Numbered from the stretch's first letter, positions 34,126 to 45,091 are shown. The stretch: 64,000 bases of DNA from Anthoceros angustus (GCA_010909165.1 MU008153.1:868001-932000), one strand, 5' to 3'. Numbers and translations: made by a program. The notes: generated by a model not told the origin, from the sequence alone.

Positions 34126-35260
34126 GGCCATACAACCTTCAAGATTTGGTGAAGAGGGGAAGCACATTGAGACAATAGCCACCATGCATGCCACTCAAAC
34201 GATTCAGAAGAGTTCACCAACTTCCACAAAGAGCCCTGTTTGATCAGTTGCACAGGCGACACTGTGTGCAGAAGCTTCATTGTCACGGGCAGACGGAGCA
34301 GGGGTCCTAATGATATGGCAGGACAAGCTTAATCTCGGAAGCACAGAGGCAATAAGGATCTACACGGTTGAACTTCCTGCAGCAACATCACACCAATGGA
34401 GTCAGAAAAGAGTATTACCTCTGAATTCAGTGTCACTTCCGTTCCAAGAACACAAAAACTTTAGCAGTCCAATGTTCCGAAGAAGGAAGCAGGTGAAGGT
34501 CTTCAAAATACCGCTGTGGAAGATAAGGAGATTGAGGAAGACATTGTCCTACTCGCAGAGCCTGAGGACGACAAGCATCGTGAAGCTGTGTGTGAAGGCC
34601 TTACTACTTCTGAACTTCCCCCATTTCAAGGCAACTAACACGAGGCTGGTGACCTTTTTCATTGCAAACCGATCTGTGCCGATCAACAGACCCTATAAAC
34701 TGGTCCATGCAAACTACCAGACTCCCTCAAAGCTTGCTGCATGTCAGCTTGCAGATGGCATCCAAGTTAAGGACGTCGAGAATCAGATGCACACTCAGAC
34801 AACCCACCTCAAGTCTTTTTGCACAGAAGCCGGTGATTGTTCGGTAAAAACAAGAACCCAGCTGTGAATCTGAGTGACAAGGACATGGTTGCTACCAGCC
34901 GGACTCACACATTGGTGGAACCTGTTGGGCACGTAGACAATGGTGGGCAGACAGGTGATGCACTGCAGACTGGGATATGCTTGAGCATTGTCTCGGAGCC
35001 ATGGAATCAAGTTTCAGTGCCATCTCCAGCAGACCAGGAGATAAGACGCAGACTAAGAGCAACAGACATTATGATGACAACGAAAGTAGTAGTTCTGTTC
35101 GTAGTCCCTTTCGTACACCGAATGATCATTCACATGGGGGGGATGAAGGAGTTCTGGTTCCGGAGAAGAGGATGATTCTACAAAGCTGGACGTCATCAAG
35201 GGTGTCACAAATGCCGTCCTCCGAGCTTAAGGCCCAGGCACCCCAACTCTAGAAAAGAGA
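34126..35260 (+). pseudogene. Frameshifted fragment of an unrecognised serine-rich gene
   Basis: Coding-like text appears in changing plus-strand frames: AGEGLQNTAVEDKEIEED and LLAEPEDDKHREAVCEG near 34490-34640, KNKNPAVNLSDKDMV near 34845-34890, RHYDDNESSSSVRSP and GGDEGVLVPEKRM near 35065-35180, ending in a TAG at about 35252. No single frame holds them, so it is a dead fragment of an acidic, serine-rich protein. It abuts the opposite-strand fragment of the 978-codon gene, so two gene pieces lie together. Confidence 0.5.
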
Positions 35261-35849
35261 GCGTTTGGTCAGGTTTTTCTAGAGGTCCTGCATCCTTGAG
35301 TAGGGGTTGTGTGCCTAGGGGAACACAGTTCTCTCTTCTGGCCATCACAAGTTCTCTCTTCTGGCCATCACAAGTTCACGACCCTTGCTTTGGTGTACGT
35401 TTTTTGTTCTCGATTAGGTGGCCTGTATGGGCCTTGGCTAAGGACGTTGATGAATCTGTAAGTATTACGGCACAACCTATCATGTTTGCAAGCACGGTGC
35501 AAGGCTATCTTTCCGCTACTTCATGGCATTCTTTCTGCAGCGTGATGTCCTTTGCTGGATTGGTTCCTCCATCAATCTCTACTCGCTCAATAAAGTTTTA
35601 TCTCCGATGCGTCCTTGCCCAATAAGACATCACAAGCATGATTCTCAAATGCACAGATTTTTTTTAATTTGGTATTTTGAAAATAAATCCGAAACAACCC
35701 CGGGGGCAAATCTTCAGCGAGGGTTCTGATTCCCCTATGTTACACATCGTATCATCGCATCAGAAAGAGACTATACTCTTCCCAAGGTCATCTGATCAAA
35801 TGCACAGATATCTAGATTTTCAACCCACGAAACTCTTCTTAAAGAAGGA
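35261..35849. other. Intergenic; short tandem duplication
   Basis: A unit of about 23 bp, TTCTCTCTTCTGGCCATCAC, is present twice at about 35328-35375. A stretch near 35690-35760 (CCCGGGGGCAAATCTTCAGC...TCCCCTATGTTACACATCGTATCATC) recurs, inverted, at about 53340-53420, suggesting a dispersed repeat. No gene. Confidence 0.5.
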
Positions 35850-36160
35850 TGTACTACTGTGACGTGTATGAGAGGAACAACCCAAAAAGGGCTAATAGTA
35901 AAAGGGGAAGTCCTAGTCCCCTCGAATGCCTTTCCCGTAACTACCTACTGCACCAATGATATCGTGATCAGGGATGATGAAGGGCCTACCTATCACCGGT
36001 GCCGAAGAAGCCGCTAGTCCTGCGCATGAGTCAGCCCTATAAATGCAATGGCCGCAGAGCTATGGAAATTACTGCAAGAAAGCCACCACGGAGGAAAGGG
36101 GGAGGCCCCTCCAATTCCTGTGGCTGTGATAGACTTTTGCACACTCCTTAATTAACCTAG
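35850..36160 (-). mobile_element. LINE 3' end, copy 2 (minus strand)
   Basis: The reverse complement carries the same landmarks as the copies at 29.9 and 37.6 kb: GTAGGCCCTTCATCATCCCTGATCACGA, GTAGGTAGTT and GGGGACTAG. Coding text is degenerate. The body upstream is absent. Confidence 0.65.
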
Positions 36161-36289
36161 AGAAGTCCTTGCCCATAGCCCCATGAGTCTCGAGGGCGAG
36201 GGGGATGAAAACATGGTCTTTCCTACCTTACACTCTTTCCTCTCTTTCTTCAACAACTTAGTTTGTTTCTGGAAAGTAGATTAGGTTTG

Positions 36290-37010
36290 AAAAGAAGAAG
36301 AATGAAGAATAAACACACTCTAACATTGCACTTGGCAACAAGATTTGAATTTTTTTTCTGTATAACTTACTTTTATTACCCATTTTTTAATTAGCTCTTG
36401 CTAGCTTTCTATTTGTTGTCGACTCCGTTGCTACTTTTGATAAAAACTTAATTGCATGACTCACATAAAAGATGTTCATTAGAGTTTCTATGTAGCGGAC
36501 CATATACCAACATTATATATCTATCAAATCAATAGACTTTTCCTAAGTTGCTCTTCTTCAACATTGCCTTGTTCTCTCGTTTGTCATGTTAATAGGCAAC
36601 TACAAAATGCCACCCAACTGGAAAAAAAATATTTAAAATAATTATTTATATCCTAAAGCATCTCTATATCTATACATCCTCCTAGATTATCTCCTTATGC
36701 AATTTAGCTAGATATTAATACTCGATTAATCCCTTACCTCTATGAGTAGCTTCAATAGTGTATCTGCGACGGTCATGTCGGGCAAGGAAAGAACCTATGA
36801 CGCAAAGTTTCAATCCGTTCTCGATTTATTAGTGGCTGGTTTTAAGTTGCGATTGCAATCTTCATCCTTCTTAGCAGCCCTCTCAAGCTTAGACAGGAAG
36901 TCCACAAAACGCATCGCTATCTTTGCAAGAGACATCACACCCTTCTCCTTCTTTCTGAAATACTTTTCAAGGTTGTCTTTTTCAACTTTCAATCCCTAAA
37001 ATCCACATAG
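36290..37010 (-). pseudogene. Broken second copy of the IWS1-like gene
   Basis: It aligns with 31040-31975 of the IWS1-like gene on the same strand. An intact exon-like piece (about 36999-36810) has EKDNLEKYFRKKEKG and KDEDCNRNLKPATNK, matching NDDLEKYFTKKKK and KDADCNRNLKPATNK. The next exon is merged and frameshifted; a MTVADTLLKLLIE remnant matches NMNIKKALLDLLID. The KW exon carries a stop. The repeat-rich first exon is absent. Intron text is also shared, so this arose by DNA duplication, not retroposition. Confidence 0.75.
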
Positions 37011-37071
37011 CTCCACAGGTGAAGGTGAGAGGAAGAGACATGTTATAGCAATGGCATATGATTATATATAT

Positions 37072-37173
37072 AACTAGACCTTAGTTGAACTATGTTTCAA
37101 GATGAAACTAGACCTTAGTTGAACTATGTTTCAAGATGTAACTAGACCTTAGTTGAACTATGTTTCAAGATGT
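37072..37173. repeat. 34-bp tandem repeat, three copies
   Basis: AACTAGACCTTAGTTGAACT followed by ATGTTTCAAGATG(A/T) starts at 37072, 37106 and 37140. Copies are almost identical. The LINE remnant follows directly. Confidence 0.9.
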
Positions 37174-37930
37174 GTTTTCGCCTTGGCTTGGTCCATCCTC
37201 TGGCGTGCTCTCTTTCAACTTGTACCTGCGGGGCCCCTCTCGATGACTTTGGGATGCACTTGGCTCACTGTCCTGCGGGTGGGCAGCGTATCGCTACACA
37301 TGACGTCGTTCGGGACGTCATGTTCTCTATTGCTAGGGAAGGCAGGTTCCTTCCATTTAGGAAGCGCCCTTACACCTTGCTCAACGAGGTTTCGCTTAGG
37401 GCAGACCTATTTTTGACCAAGGGGATCAGGTTTCGGTGCTGATGTGGTGGTAATCGATCCCACCCGGGAGAGTGTCTGCGAACATGTTATTCTTTAACCT
37501 CCAGGTTGGGCGGCGGAGGGATGCGCGGCGGCTAAGGTCCACAAGTACTCTCCTATGCAGGACGGCCACGCCTTCGTCCCCCTTGTCATTGAGACTCACG
37601 GAGCCATGGGCAAGGATTTCTCTAGGTTCGTCAAATCCCCCTTTCTTGTATTGTTGCTTTCTTCCGGCAGAGGGTTTCCATCGCTCTGCAGAGGGTGTTG
37701 GCTAACGCAGTATATAGAACGAGAGCGAGCGTAGGAGATGCAGGTTCTTTGACACCGGTGGTAAGTAGGCCTTTTCACATCCCTGACCACGAAGTTCTTC
37801 GGGCGGTTGGTAGTTTTGAAATGCGTGATCATAGGGGCTAGTCCCCCTCGCATGGTGCCCTTCGTTGGGTTTTTCCCCTTTTGTTTTTGGGGTACATGGG
37901 TTTTTCCCATCTCTTTTTTATAATAAAGTC
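37160..37930 (+). mobile_element. LINE 3' part with zinc-binding and restriction-like endonuclease region
   Basis: About 37170-37440 encodes a segment with CTCGAPLDDFGMHLAHCPAGG and ATHDVVRDVMF, the CxC...H...C zinc-binding motif after the reverse transcriptase in LINEs with a restriction-like endonuclease. After a shift, GADVVVIDPTRESVCEHVI and KVHKYSPMQDGHAFVPLVIE fit the PD-(D/E)xK endonuclease of that class. Stops and a frameshift make it inactive. The 3' UTR has GGGGCTAGTCCCCC and ends GGGTTTTTCCCATCTCTTTT, then AATAAAG near 37921. The reverse transcriptase core is missing. Confidence 0.75.
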
Positions 37931-40262
37931 TTCTTTCCCATTTCAAGATGAAATGATGTATCGGTTATAGTATATATGTATTGGGTCATAGTCGAGATTG
38001 CGCTTCATGATGAGTCTACATACATGTTATAGAGCCATGGAGATTATTTACTGATTTAATTTTATGTTGTATGAAAATTGTTGAAAATATGTGACTTACA
38101 AAGACTTTGCTTGTGAATTGTTTTGTTTCTAGATAATTTACCTTTGCATGTAAGTTTACTACTTTATATTGATGATGTTCGTAGTATGTTTCTTGGTGCA
38201 AAGGTATTTCTTAAATTAATGTTACGCACTTGAGATATGAGGCCTAGAGTGACCATTATGATAGGTTTGGATGAAAATTTTTATTAAGATTTTCAAATGG
38301 TATACCTTATCAGTTCGACATTAACACTAATGATCCAACGGGGACTTGAGCGACAAGAACTTGAATGTTTCCGATCGGGCTTTCGGCTTGGAGGTACTTT
38401 CGCTCGCAAGTTCGAGTTTGGTAGTTTCTGCTATGGTTGAAGATGAGATAGAGGATCGCTTGAGCCTTGAAAATGTGATGTGGCCGTGTGAACTTAGTAA
38501 TGGATGTTGATAACGCCGGACCTTGAAAATGTGATGTGGCCGTGTGAACTTAATAATGGATGTTGATAACGCCGGACATGTAACGAAGACCCTATGCATG
38601 TTTCCTGCTCTTGTTCCATATAGCGCCCTAACACTTGCAAGCTCTCCTACCAAAGAACTCAACAAGCTTGCAAGAGAAAACATTTATGAAGCAAATTGCT
38701 GAGCCACTCAGCGACTCCATCCCCAATTGATGAAGGAGAAAGAAGATGAGGAGAGAAAAAACGCCATGTTATGGCAATGGTATGAGGTCTGCCAGTTCAT
38801 ACCTGGTCACATGATATTTAGGCCTAACCGCATCGGAAAGGGTAGGGGTTTGACAATGATGAGATTTAGTAGATTTAGAGATATTTATTTTAATAACTAT
38901 TAACTTTTTTAGATATTGAACTTTGTAGTACACTAAAATTTTAGATATATACATTATAAGTATGGAATGTTTTATTTAAAAATAAATATTTTGGTACTAT
39001 CCCGTTGAAAATATTGCATAAGTTACTGGATTATAGTCCAATATGTTATTTAATATGAAACTATATTTGAATGGATTACAATTTATATATAATCGGAATA
39101 TAGTCAAGATTACCAAAGAATCTTTTTGTGCATTTTTTCATCTATTTATTCATATATTTACACAATATGGATGTCGAACCCTAGTCCTACTGCTGCTCAT
39201 GGTGTTAGTTCAATTCACTTCATAAAATGTGGTCTCACGCACACAACCTTCCAAGCGGAGTCTAGCGTCCATAAGAATTTCACCAAGGAATGCTTTACAA
39301 ACTTGTAAAGATGATTAACAATTCCTTCAAGGCTTATGTAATACTTAAAAAAATCCATTGTACATGTATATGTGTTTGAAAGTTTCTATGGTGAGACGTG
39401 AGAGCTACTTTTATGATCCACACAATCTTTGGCACAAACCATTTTTGAAGAAATAGTTGTTATTTTGGGAAACCAACGTTTTCGACAAAAAATAATTAAC
39501 CATAGCCTGTTTCAAATTTTTAAAAAATATTGAAGTGAGTGGTCGAAAACTAAAAGATGCAAAATGATAAGTGCCGAAAACATGCTGGTGTGCACACACA
39601 TCGGCCGCGAGGAGCAGGAGAGAGCACACCTCAGCGCAAGGAGTAAGAGAATACAGACCTTTGCTGGGATCCAATCTCGTGATCGCACACGAATTGGATT
39701 CAATCCAATCTTTGTGCAGCTGCAGCACTGCACAACAATTTGCAGCACACAAAGTAGCTACTTAGAGATCTACAGCAGCTGTTGCTGTTGGTGCAAAGAT
39801 TTGCAGGTTTTGCTGTAGATTGGGCTGCTAGAATGAGAGAGGCGACATAAGATACAACAGCAGCAGCGGTATCCTTGGGGTTTCCATGGTAGTTTCCAAC
39901 ACTAGCATCCCAACAGGGACGTGGGTTAGCCTAGGGCTGTCCATGTTTTCTTACTATGGAGGAATAGGGTGTGCATATGCAGCCCTATTATAATCATAAT
40001 ATTCTTTCAAGGTTTTTGTATTTCTTTATGATTTATGAGGTATTATAAAATTATATAGGAAGGTATATTATCCTATCTATTTAATATAGTCAAAATGCAA
40101 ATTTTAATATATATATATATACATTAGAATTAGAATTATAAATATATACAAATCAGAATTTTATTTAAAAATAATAACTATTTGACAGAAGGGTGTCCAA
40201 AACCGGTGGCCCTTACATATACATTTTTATGATTACACACTTCACGATACACAAGATGCATT
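37931..40262. other. AT-rich intergenic DNA
   Basis: No gene is accepted. A GC-richer island at about 39580-39920, with runs such as CAGCAGC and TGCTGTTGGTGC, looks like retroelement LTR or UTR sequence but could not be paired with a partner. Strongly AT-rich elsewhere, including TATATATATATA near 40115. Confidence 0.35.
38465..38577. repeat. 56-bp tandem duplication
   Basis: CCTTGAAAATGTGATGTGGC and the following 36 bases occur at 38465 and again at 38521, with one visible difference (TTAG/TTAA). Confidence 0.9.
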
Positions 40263-43199
40263 TCAATTGCCACATCTCCTTGGTTTCTTAAAGCTAGAAT
40301 ACATGCAAGAGAAGATATAGGCGGCTAGAGCGGCATTGAGCAACAACAGTGTGCCACTCAATGCAGCAACTCGGTGCTGCATAAAAGCTTCGAGGTGATG
40401 GGATTGGATACACTGCTTCCACCAATTGTTTTCTGAAGAAGACTCCCGTTTATCTTGGCTCTCAACCTGGCCAGATTGCCCACGATCATCCAGTTCAATG
40501 GACTGACAAATGTGCATCGACAGTCGCAACAACCTCTCCTGCTGGTCATGGAGCAATTTACAAGAACTCTGAACACCAGGAGGCAGCATGTTCTCACTCT
40601 TAAAGGTTCTGAAAGACCTACTTGGGAGGAGCATCGCAGTTGACCCTATGCTCTCATATGGTGTTGTGCATCGGCGAGTTGCATATCTCATGTTCCCTCG
40701 ATTGATTGGCTTGTTGTTACAGAGGGCATCTGAGTTAGCTTCGAGGGCAGCGTGTACCAAGGAATGGCTGGGGCCCATCATCTGTTCCTTCGTCCTTCCA
40801 GCGTCTTCGTAATCCATGACCATACTTGGTGACGGCCTGGAACTCACCAACATCGCCTTCTCTGTGACAAGTTCATGAGCTGACGCCTTGCCACTATCCC
40901 CACCAGGTTGTCGCCTAGGGTACTTTTTTCTGAAAAGCTTTGAGTTGCTTTCACTCCCGAGCTCATCGCGGACCTCCTGAGAGTTCAAAAGACCACTCAG
41001 AGATCTTACCCTACTACCCAACATGCTTGCCTCGGATTTTGGATGTCGGAGTATGTCAGGGCAATCAGCATGCAGTTTGTCAGGAACATCTTTGTCCATT
41101 GTATGTAACATATCCTCTCCATCAAGCCAGGCCCATGAAGACCCCTGCTTAGGCTCAAACGTGAGAGCCGTAAGTTGAGAAGGTACGTCCTGCATCCTGA
41201 CGACGTACTTCTCTGTGCAGGTTTTGTTCTTCCTGAGGACACCACTTTGTAGGGAGTCGTGAGCTTTTCCATATCTGTACCCATGCAAGCCCAGGTTATC
41301 AACGTGCTTTCCCTTGTCAGTCATCCCTGTGTACGTGCTCCCACTTAGTTGGAACCCTGATTGTGTTTCTGTACTGAGAAGGTGCTCCACATCTTGCCCC
41401 ACATACCTTGTCTCGAACCTGAGGGCTGATGGACGCACTATGAGGTCGTCTCCATGCTCACTGTGTGCGTATCTGATGTCATGGGACTCCGGTGACTTAG
41501 TTGGAACCATGTAGTTTCGGCCATCACTCTGTGTTGATGCCGCCACCATCCCGAGAGAGTCCACAGGGGTGGTGTGTCTCACGGAGGTTGACCTACAAGT
41601 TCCAGAATGATGTCTCATCTCTTCAGCATGGAAGACAGCGCAACTCTGCCACGCTGTGTCATCACCTCCATCCTGCTCAAAGGTCGGGGCGAATGCCGCA
41701 ACATCTTCAACACCCGAATACCTTCCTGACTTGATGCTTTCACAGGCCCCGATGACAAGGTCACCTTCAACATCACCGAAACTCCTACCCCTACCGCTTA
41801 CCCATTTGCCTTTAACAGGTGGAGAGGAACATCTAACAGGACTGAGATGGTCAGAAGCATCCAACGGTAAGTATAACTCGTTGTCAATGACGTCAAACTC
41901 CTCAAGCCATCGGGGCAGGTGACCAGCGCCACGACCACTGGTTTCACCATGATACTTCGCTGTGTCCACCTTGTGCTCAACGGCTGGGCTGAGGGAATGA
42001 GTACAGTCCATCTCCTGCATGAACTGGAAAGCCGGATCAAGCCCCAAAGGGGCTACACCTTCTGCTTCGTGAGTGTGCAGCTCCACAGGTGCGCAGTCCT
42101 CGCAGTTGGCATCGACATCCCTCCTAGCACAAGTATGCTCGGCTCCCAGCGAAAGTTCCAAATCTGCTTCCTCCTTCCAAGAGCACTTCCCCTGCATATC
42201 TACGACATTATTCGTAGACTCCCACTGTCCTTGGAAGCTTACGCTCATGCCTACAGCACTGGAGAAAACTTCAAAGCTCGAATTCCACTCCTGCTCTTCA
42301 TCAGCTACGATCCATTCCACGGAAGCCACGGATATCTTGGGAACTGTTTCCTTACCATCATCTTTGCTTTCATCAGCAGAGCTTGGCAGACATTCCTCAT
42401 CACCCACAATCAAAACTCCCCGAGGTTTGCACTTCCTGCGGTCCCTCACGGTCCCTCCAGAACCCACGAGCGGGCCAGCCGCAAAGCAACCTCTACCTGC
42501 TGGTGTCCCGGATCCCTTCAGCTTCCTCACGAATTCTGGAGAACTGGCTGTCTCCACCAGCGGAACCATCTCGTCATCATCATCATCAGACCAACCGGGG
42601 GTACCAAAAATGGCCCCAACATCAACTCCCTCTCCAACCTCGACAGAGCCGGCAATCTCCGCTCCCGATAGCTCCCGCTCGTCCTCCAAACTCTCCTTAC
42701 AGCCGTCTGAGCCGAAATCCCCACTCTGAAGACCATCAGTCCAAGGCACCCAATCAACATCACCGCAGAAGCCATTGATTCCATCCCTGACCCTATCCCC
42801 ATCCCCCGCCTTTCTGCTCAAACCACGCTGCCAAACTCTCCCAGCTGCCACAGCACCGCTGCCCCCCTCACAAGGCTTCAACCCAACCCTCTTCACACCG
42901 TGCACCCGGCCAGCCACATTGTCGAAATGACCATACCTTCCTGCTGCCTTCCCAGCTCTCCTGGCCGGAATAAGCACCTCTTCCACTTCCACCTCCACCT
43001 CCTTGGGATGCTTCACATTCACAGGCAGAGGAATGGCATTCAGCATTTCCGTGGGAAGAACTGATTCACCCTTCCTCCTGGCCACATTATTGCAAGGCTT
43101 GTGCTCCCCCAGCGGCTTCCTTGCCCGCTGCGAGGGAGGCCGCCTGCTCCTGTCCTTCCCTGCCGGAGCTGGAGAGCTAGGCGGAGCAAACAGCGGCAT
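40263..43199 (-). CDS. Large intronless gene, unknown, C-terminal membrane anchor
   Basis: One uninterrupted frame of 978 codons from ATG 43199. The N-terminus is basic and proline-rich (RSRRPPSQRARKPLGEHKP). At about 205-235 there is an acidic run, GWSDDDDDE, followed by VPLVETASSPEFVRKLK. The middle is low-complexity and polar. The C-terminus has one hydrophobic helix, ALSGTLLLLNAALAAYIFSC, then a short basic tail, so it is probably tail-anchored with the bulk in the cytosol or nucleus. I do not recognise a family. The length of open frame, codon bias and selective duplication of a piece (33508-34125) support a real gene. Opposite-strand ORFs (41919-42671, 42073-42729) are shadows. RNA evidence would be needed to exclude a retrocopy. 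Confidence 0.75.
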   Translation of the reverse strand: MPLFAPPSSPAPAGKDRSRRPPSQRARKPLGEHKPCNNVARRKGESVLPTEMLNAIPLPVNVKHPKEVEVEVEEVLIPARRAGKAAGRYGHFDNVAGRVHGVKRVGLKPCEGGSGAVAAGRVWQRGLSRKAGDGDRVRDGINGFCGDVDWVPWTDGLQSGDFGSDGCKESLEDERELSGAEIAGSVEVGEGVDVGAIFGTPGWSDDDDDEMVPLVETASSPEFVRKLKGSGTPAGRGCFAAGPLVGSGGTVRDRRKCKPRGVLIVGDEECLPSSADESKDDGKETVPKISVASVEWIVADEEQEWNSSFEVFSSAVGMSVSFQGQWESTNNVVDMQGKCSWKEEADLELSLGAEHTCARRDVDANCEDCAPVELHTHEAEGVAPLGLDPAFQFMQEMDCTHSLSPAVEHKVDTAKYHGETSGRGAGHLPRWLEEFDVIDNELYLPLDASDHLSPVRCSSPPVKGKWVSGRGRSFGDVEGDLVIGACESIKSGRYSGVEDVAAFAPTFEQDGGDDTAWQSCAVFHAEEMRHHSGTCRSTSVRHTTPVDSLGMVAASTQSDGRNYMVPTKSPESHDIRYAHSEHGDDLIVRPSALRFETRYVGQDVEHLLSTETQSGFQLSGSTYTGMTDKGKHVDNLGLHGYRYGKAHDSLQSGVLRKNKTCTEKYVVRMQDVPSQLTALTFEPKQGSSWAWLDGEDMLHTMDKDVPDKLHADCPDILRHPKSEASMLGSRVRSLSGLLNSQEVRDELGSESNSKLFRKKYPRRQPGGDSGKASAHELVTEKAMLVSSRPSPSMVMDYEDAGRTKEQMMGPSHSLVHAALEANSDALCNNKPINRGNMRYATRRCTTPYESIGSTAMLLPSRSFRTFKSENMLPPGVQSSCKLLHDQQERLLRLSMHICQSIELDDRGQSGQVESQDKRESSSENNWWKQCIQSHHLEAFMQHRVAALSGTLLLLNAALAAYIFSCMYSSFKKPRRCGN

Positions 43200-43570
43200 G
43201 TTGGCATCACTCCCAACCTAAAGCCATCAATGTCTCCAACAGAAAAGCATGATCGAGCTTTCAATGCAATAGACAGCGCCAGGGGAGGTTTGATCTCTCA
43301 CAACAAAAGCCTGGATCGAAGCACCTTGATGGCGGGAGAAGGTAGGCTGCTCTTCACAATTTCCCGCGCACTCACCGTACCACGTCATAGGGCTTTCAAA
43401 CTTTTCCCGGGCTCCGATACTTGTACGAAAACCTGTCACCCGACGAAATTTGAAGTTTTGAATGCTTCCACACTCCAGTCGTCTCGCGAGTCGAATCACG
43501 ACTCCATTTTCTACAGCTCCACTCGTGCCATGGTAAAGTCATCTGGTGCAGCTCGCTAGCGGCCTAGTCA
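43200..43570. promoter_or_regulatory. Upstream region of the 978-codon gene
   Basis: A 371-bp gap between the 978-codon gene and the small membrane-protein gene, both minus strand. It should hold the promoter of the former and the 3' end of the latter. No clear box motif was recognised. Confidence 0.35.
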
Positions 43571-43945
43571 TCAGTCCAGTCCCAGGGGGATGATCTGAAT
43601 GGGGTTGGGGAACTCGTACTCTGCTTCTTCCTCGTTATGGCGACGAAAAGCAACAGGATGCGATCTGCGTATGTTGAATCTCATGCTCCCGCAGTGAGGA
43701 CTTGTGTAGGCACCATAAACCCGCCGGTAGCTTGCCACCTCGCGAGGACTAAACAGCCAAGCTCTGCCTGTGTCCGAACCGAATATGTACCATAGAGTTA
43801 CTCCTAAGCCGAAGGCGAATCCCCAAACGAAGCCTACAAGTAAAGCATGATCCTCCATAGTATACAAATATCCTACCCTGTCCAATGTCATTGCTGACGG
43901 ATTGAGTACCCTGTCCAGTTCCGTTGGGGCCAGATTGTTTGTCAT
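43571..43945 (-). CDS. Small single-pass membrane protein, unknown
   Basis: From ATG 43945 the frame encodes 124 residues. The frame is open farther upstream to 44068 but only with a GTG, so the ATG was chosen. One strong membrane segment, ALLVGFVWGFAFGLGVTLWYIF, lies at about 34-55. A basic region (SYRRVYG, MRFNIRRSHPVAFRRH) and an acidic patch (NEEEAEYEF) follow. No family is recognised. A copia LTR lies directly upstream with a TATA-like CTATATAAGG about 140 bp before the ATG, so the LTR may supply the promoter. It could also be a truncated piece of a larger gene. Confidence 0.4.
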   Translation of the reverse strand: MTNNLAPTELDRVLNPSAMTLDRVGYLYTMEDHALLVGFVWGFAFGLGVTLWYIFGSDTGRAWLFSPREVASYRRVYGAYTSPHCGSMRFNIRRSHPVAFRRHNEEEAEYEFPNPIQIIPLGLD

Positions 43946-43979
43946 TGGAGCCAACTTAGAAGTGAGGCTTGATTGATAG

Positions 43980-44434
43980 GGAACACAATATTCCCATACA
44001 ATATGGTTATATTTACTATGCACACTAGGTACTATCACACAAGCACACTTGCACACACCACACCCCACACCTAGTGGGCTTGGCCTTATATAGTCCTCAG
44101 TCTTGAATCCTATGGGTATGTCTTGAATCCTATCGGTATGTTGCCTGTGCCCTGTACTTGAATCCCATTGGTCAGTGGACTTGCTCTTTACTCATTGGTC
44201 AGTTGACGTGCCCTTTACTCTTGGGCTTTCTAGAAGATATTTGGTCTCTTACATGCCCTATACTTGAATCCCATTGGTCAATTGACTTGGCCTTTGCTCT
44301 TGGGCTTTCTACAAAATATTCTCTAGAAGATACATGAAGCTAGAAGGCATACAAATTTGTTATTTTTACGGCACTCTTCATAACATATTTTGATATGTTG
44401 TACTAAATCATTTTTAACACTCTTACTCAACACT
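43980..44434 (-). mobile_element. Probable copia 3' LTR
   Basis: On the minus strand it begins TGTTGAGTAAGAGTG just past the RNase H tail, as copia LTRs do. It contains three diverged repeats around CCAATGGGATTCAAG, and a TATA-like CTATATAAGG at 44093-44084. The far end is uncertain because no partner LTR is in the window. Confidence 0.55.
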
Positions 44435-44800
44435 TCAAAATTATTCCCTTAGGCCTAGCATCTTGTATGTTTGTCTAAAGTCAAGCCTTTGGTCAAAATA
44501 TCTGCCGGCATGACTTCCGTTGGACATGACTCTAGCTTTGCCTCCTTTGATTTGAACTTCTCTCGTACAAAGTGATGTTTCACTTCGATGTGCTTATTTC
44601 TAGCATGAAATGTTGCATTCTTAGCTTAGAAGATACAACCTTGATTGTCATTGAAGATTCCTTTTGCTTGAATCTCATTTCCTCTAGCAAGTTAGTAACC
44701 ATATCACCTCCATGACTGCAGAGCATGTTGCCATATAGAGGATAGAGCCACAATAGGTTGTCTCCTACTATTCCAAGAAATGGCTCCCCCATTCAACATA
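44435..44800 (-). mobile_element. Copia RNase H C-terminal remnant
   Basis: On the minus strand, FHARNKHIEVKHHFVREKF, KLESCPTEVMPADILTKG and TLDKHT match the end of Ty1/copia RNase H (KHI.V..HF.RE...G, ADI.TK). Upstream, LLEEMRFKQKESSMTI is the preceding RNase H segment after a frameshift. Inactive. Confidence 0.8.
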
Positions 44801-45091
44801 TTAAACGCATATCTAGTGGTACATTTGCGACTATTCATGCATGGAGAACTAGAGCAGGACGACGAGTCTTTGTGTAATTCCTGGCCTGTACACTATGGGA
44901 GGCATTGCTATCATTGCGCCCATTGAGGCTAAGTGGTCTTGCTTCCAGCTGCTGGAAGTTTATTTCCTTGCTTCCTTCCTTGTACAGTTGTCCCCGTAGA
45001 AGGCGAGCCGGACTCATTTGTTGCAAGTTCACCGTGCGAGCTAGCGCTTAGTGCTGTGAACTATGACGAGTGTGGATGCGGTCATCCGTGC

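Noticed and set aside
35236-35262. Helitron 3' end (CTAG) closing the gene-fragment composite
   Set aside because: CTAG is followed by A, not T, and no terminal hairpin precedes it.
41919-42729. Plus-strand ORFs of 218-250 codons
   Set aside because: Antisense to the 978-codon gene and mirrored in the duplicated fragment at 33.5 kb.
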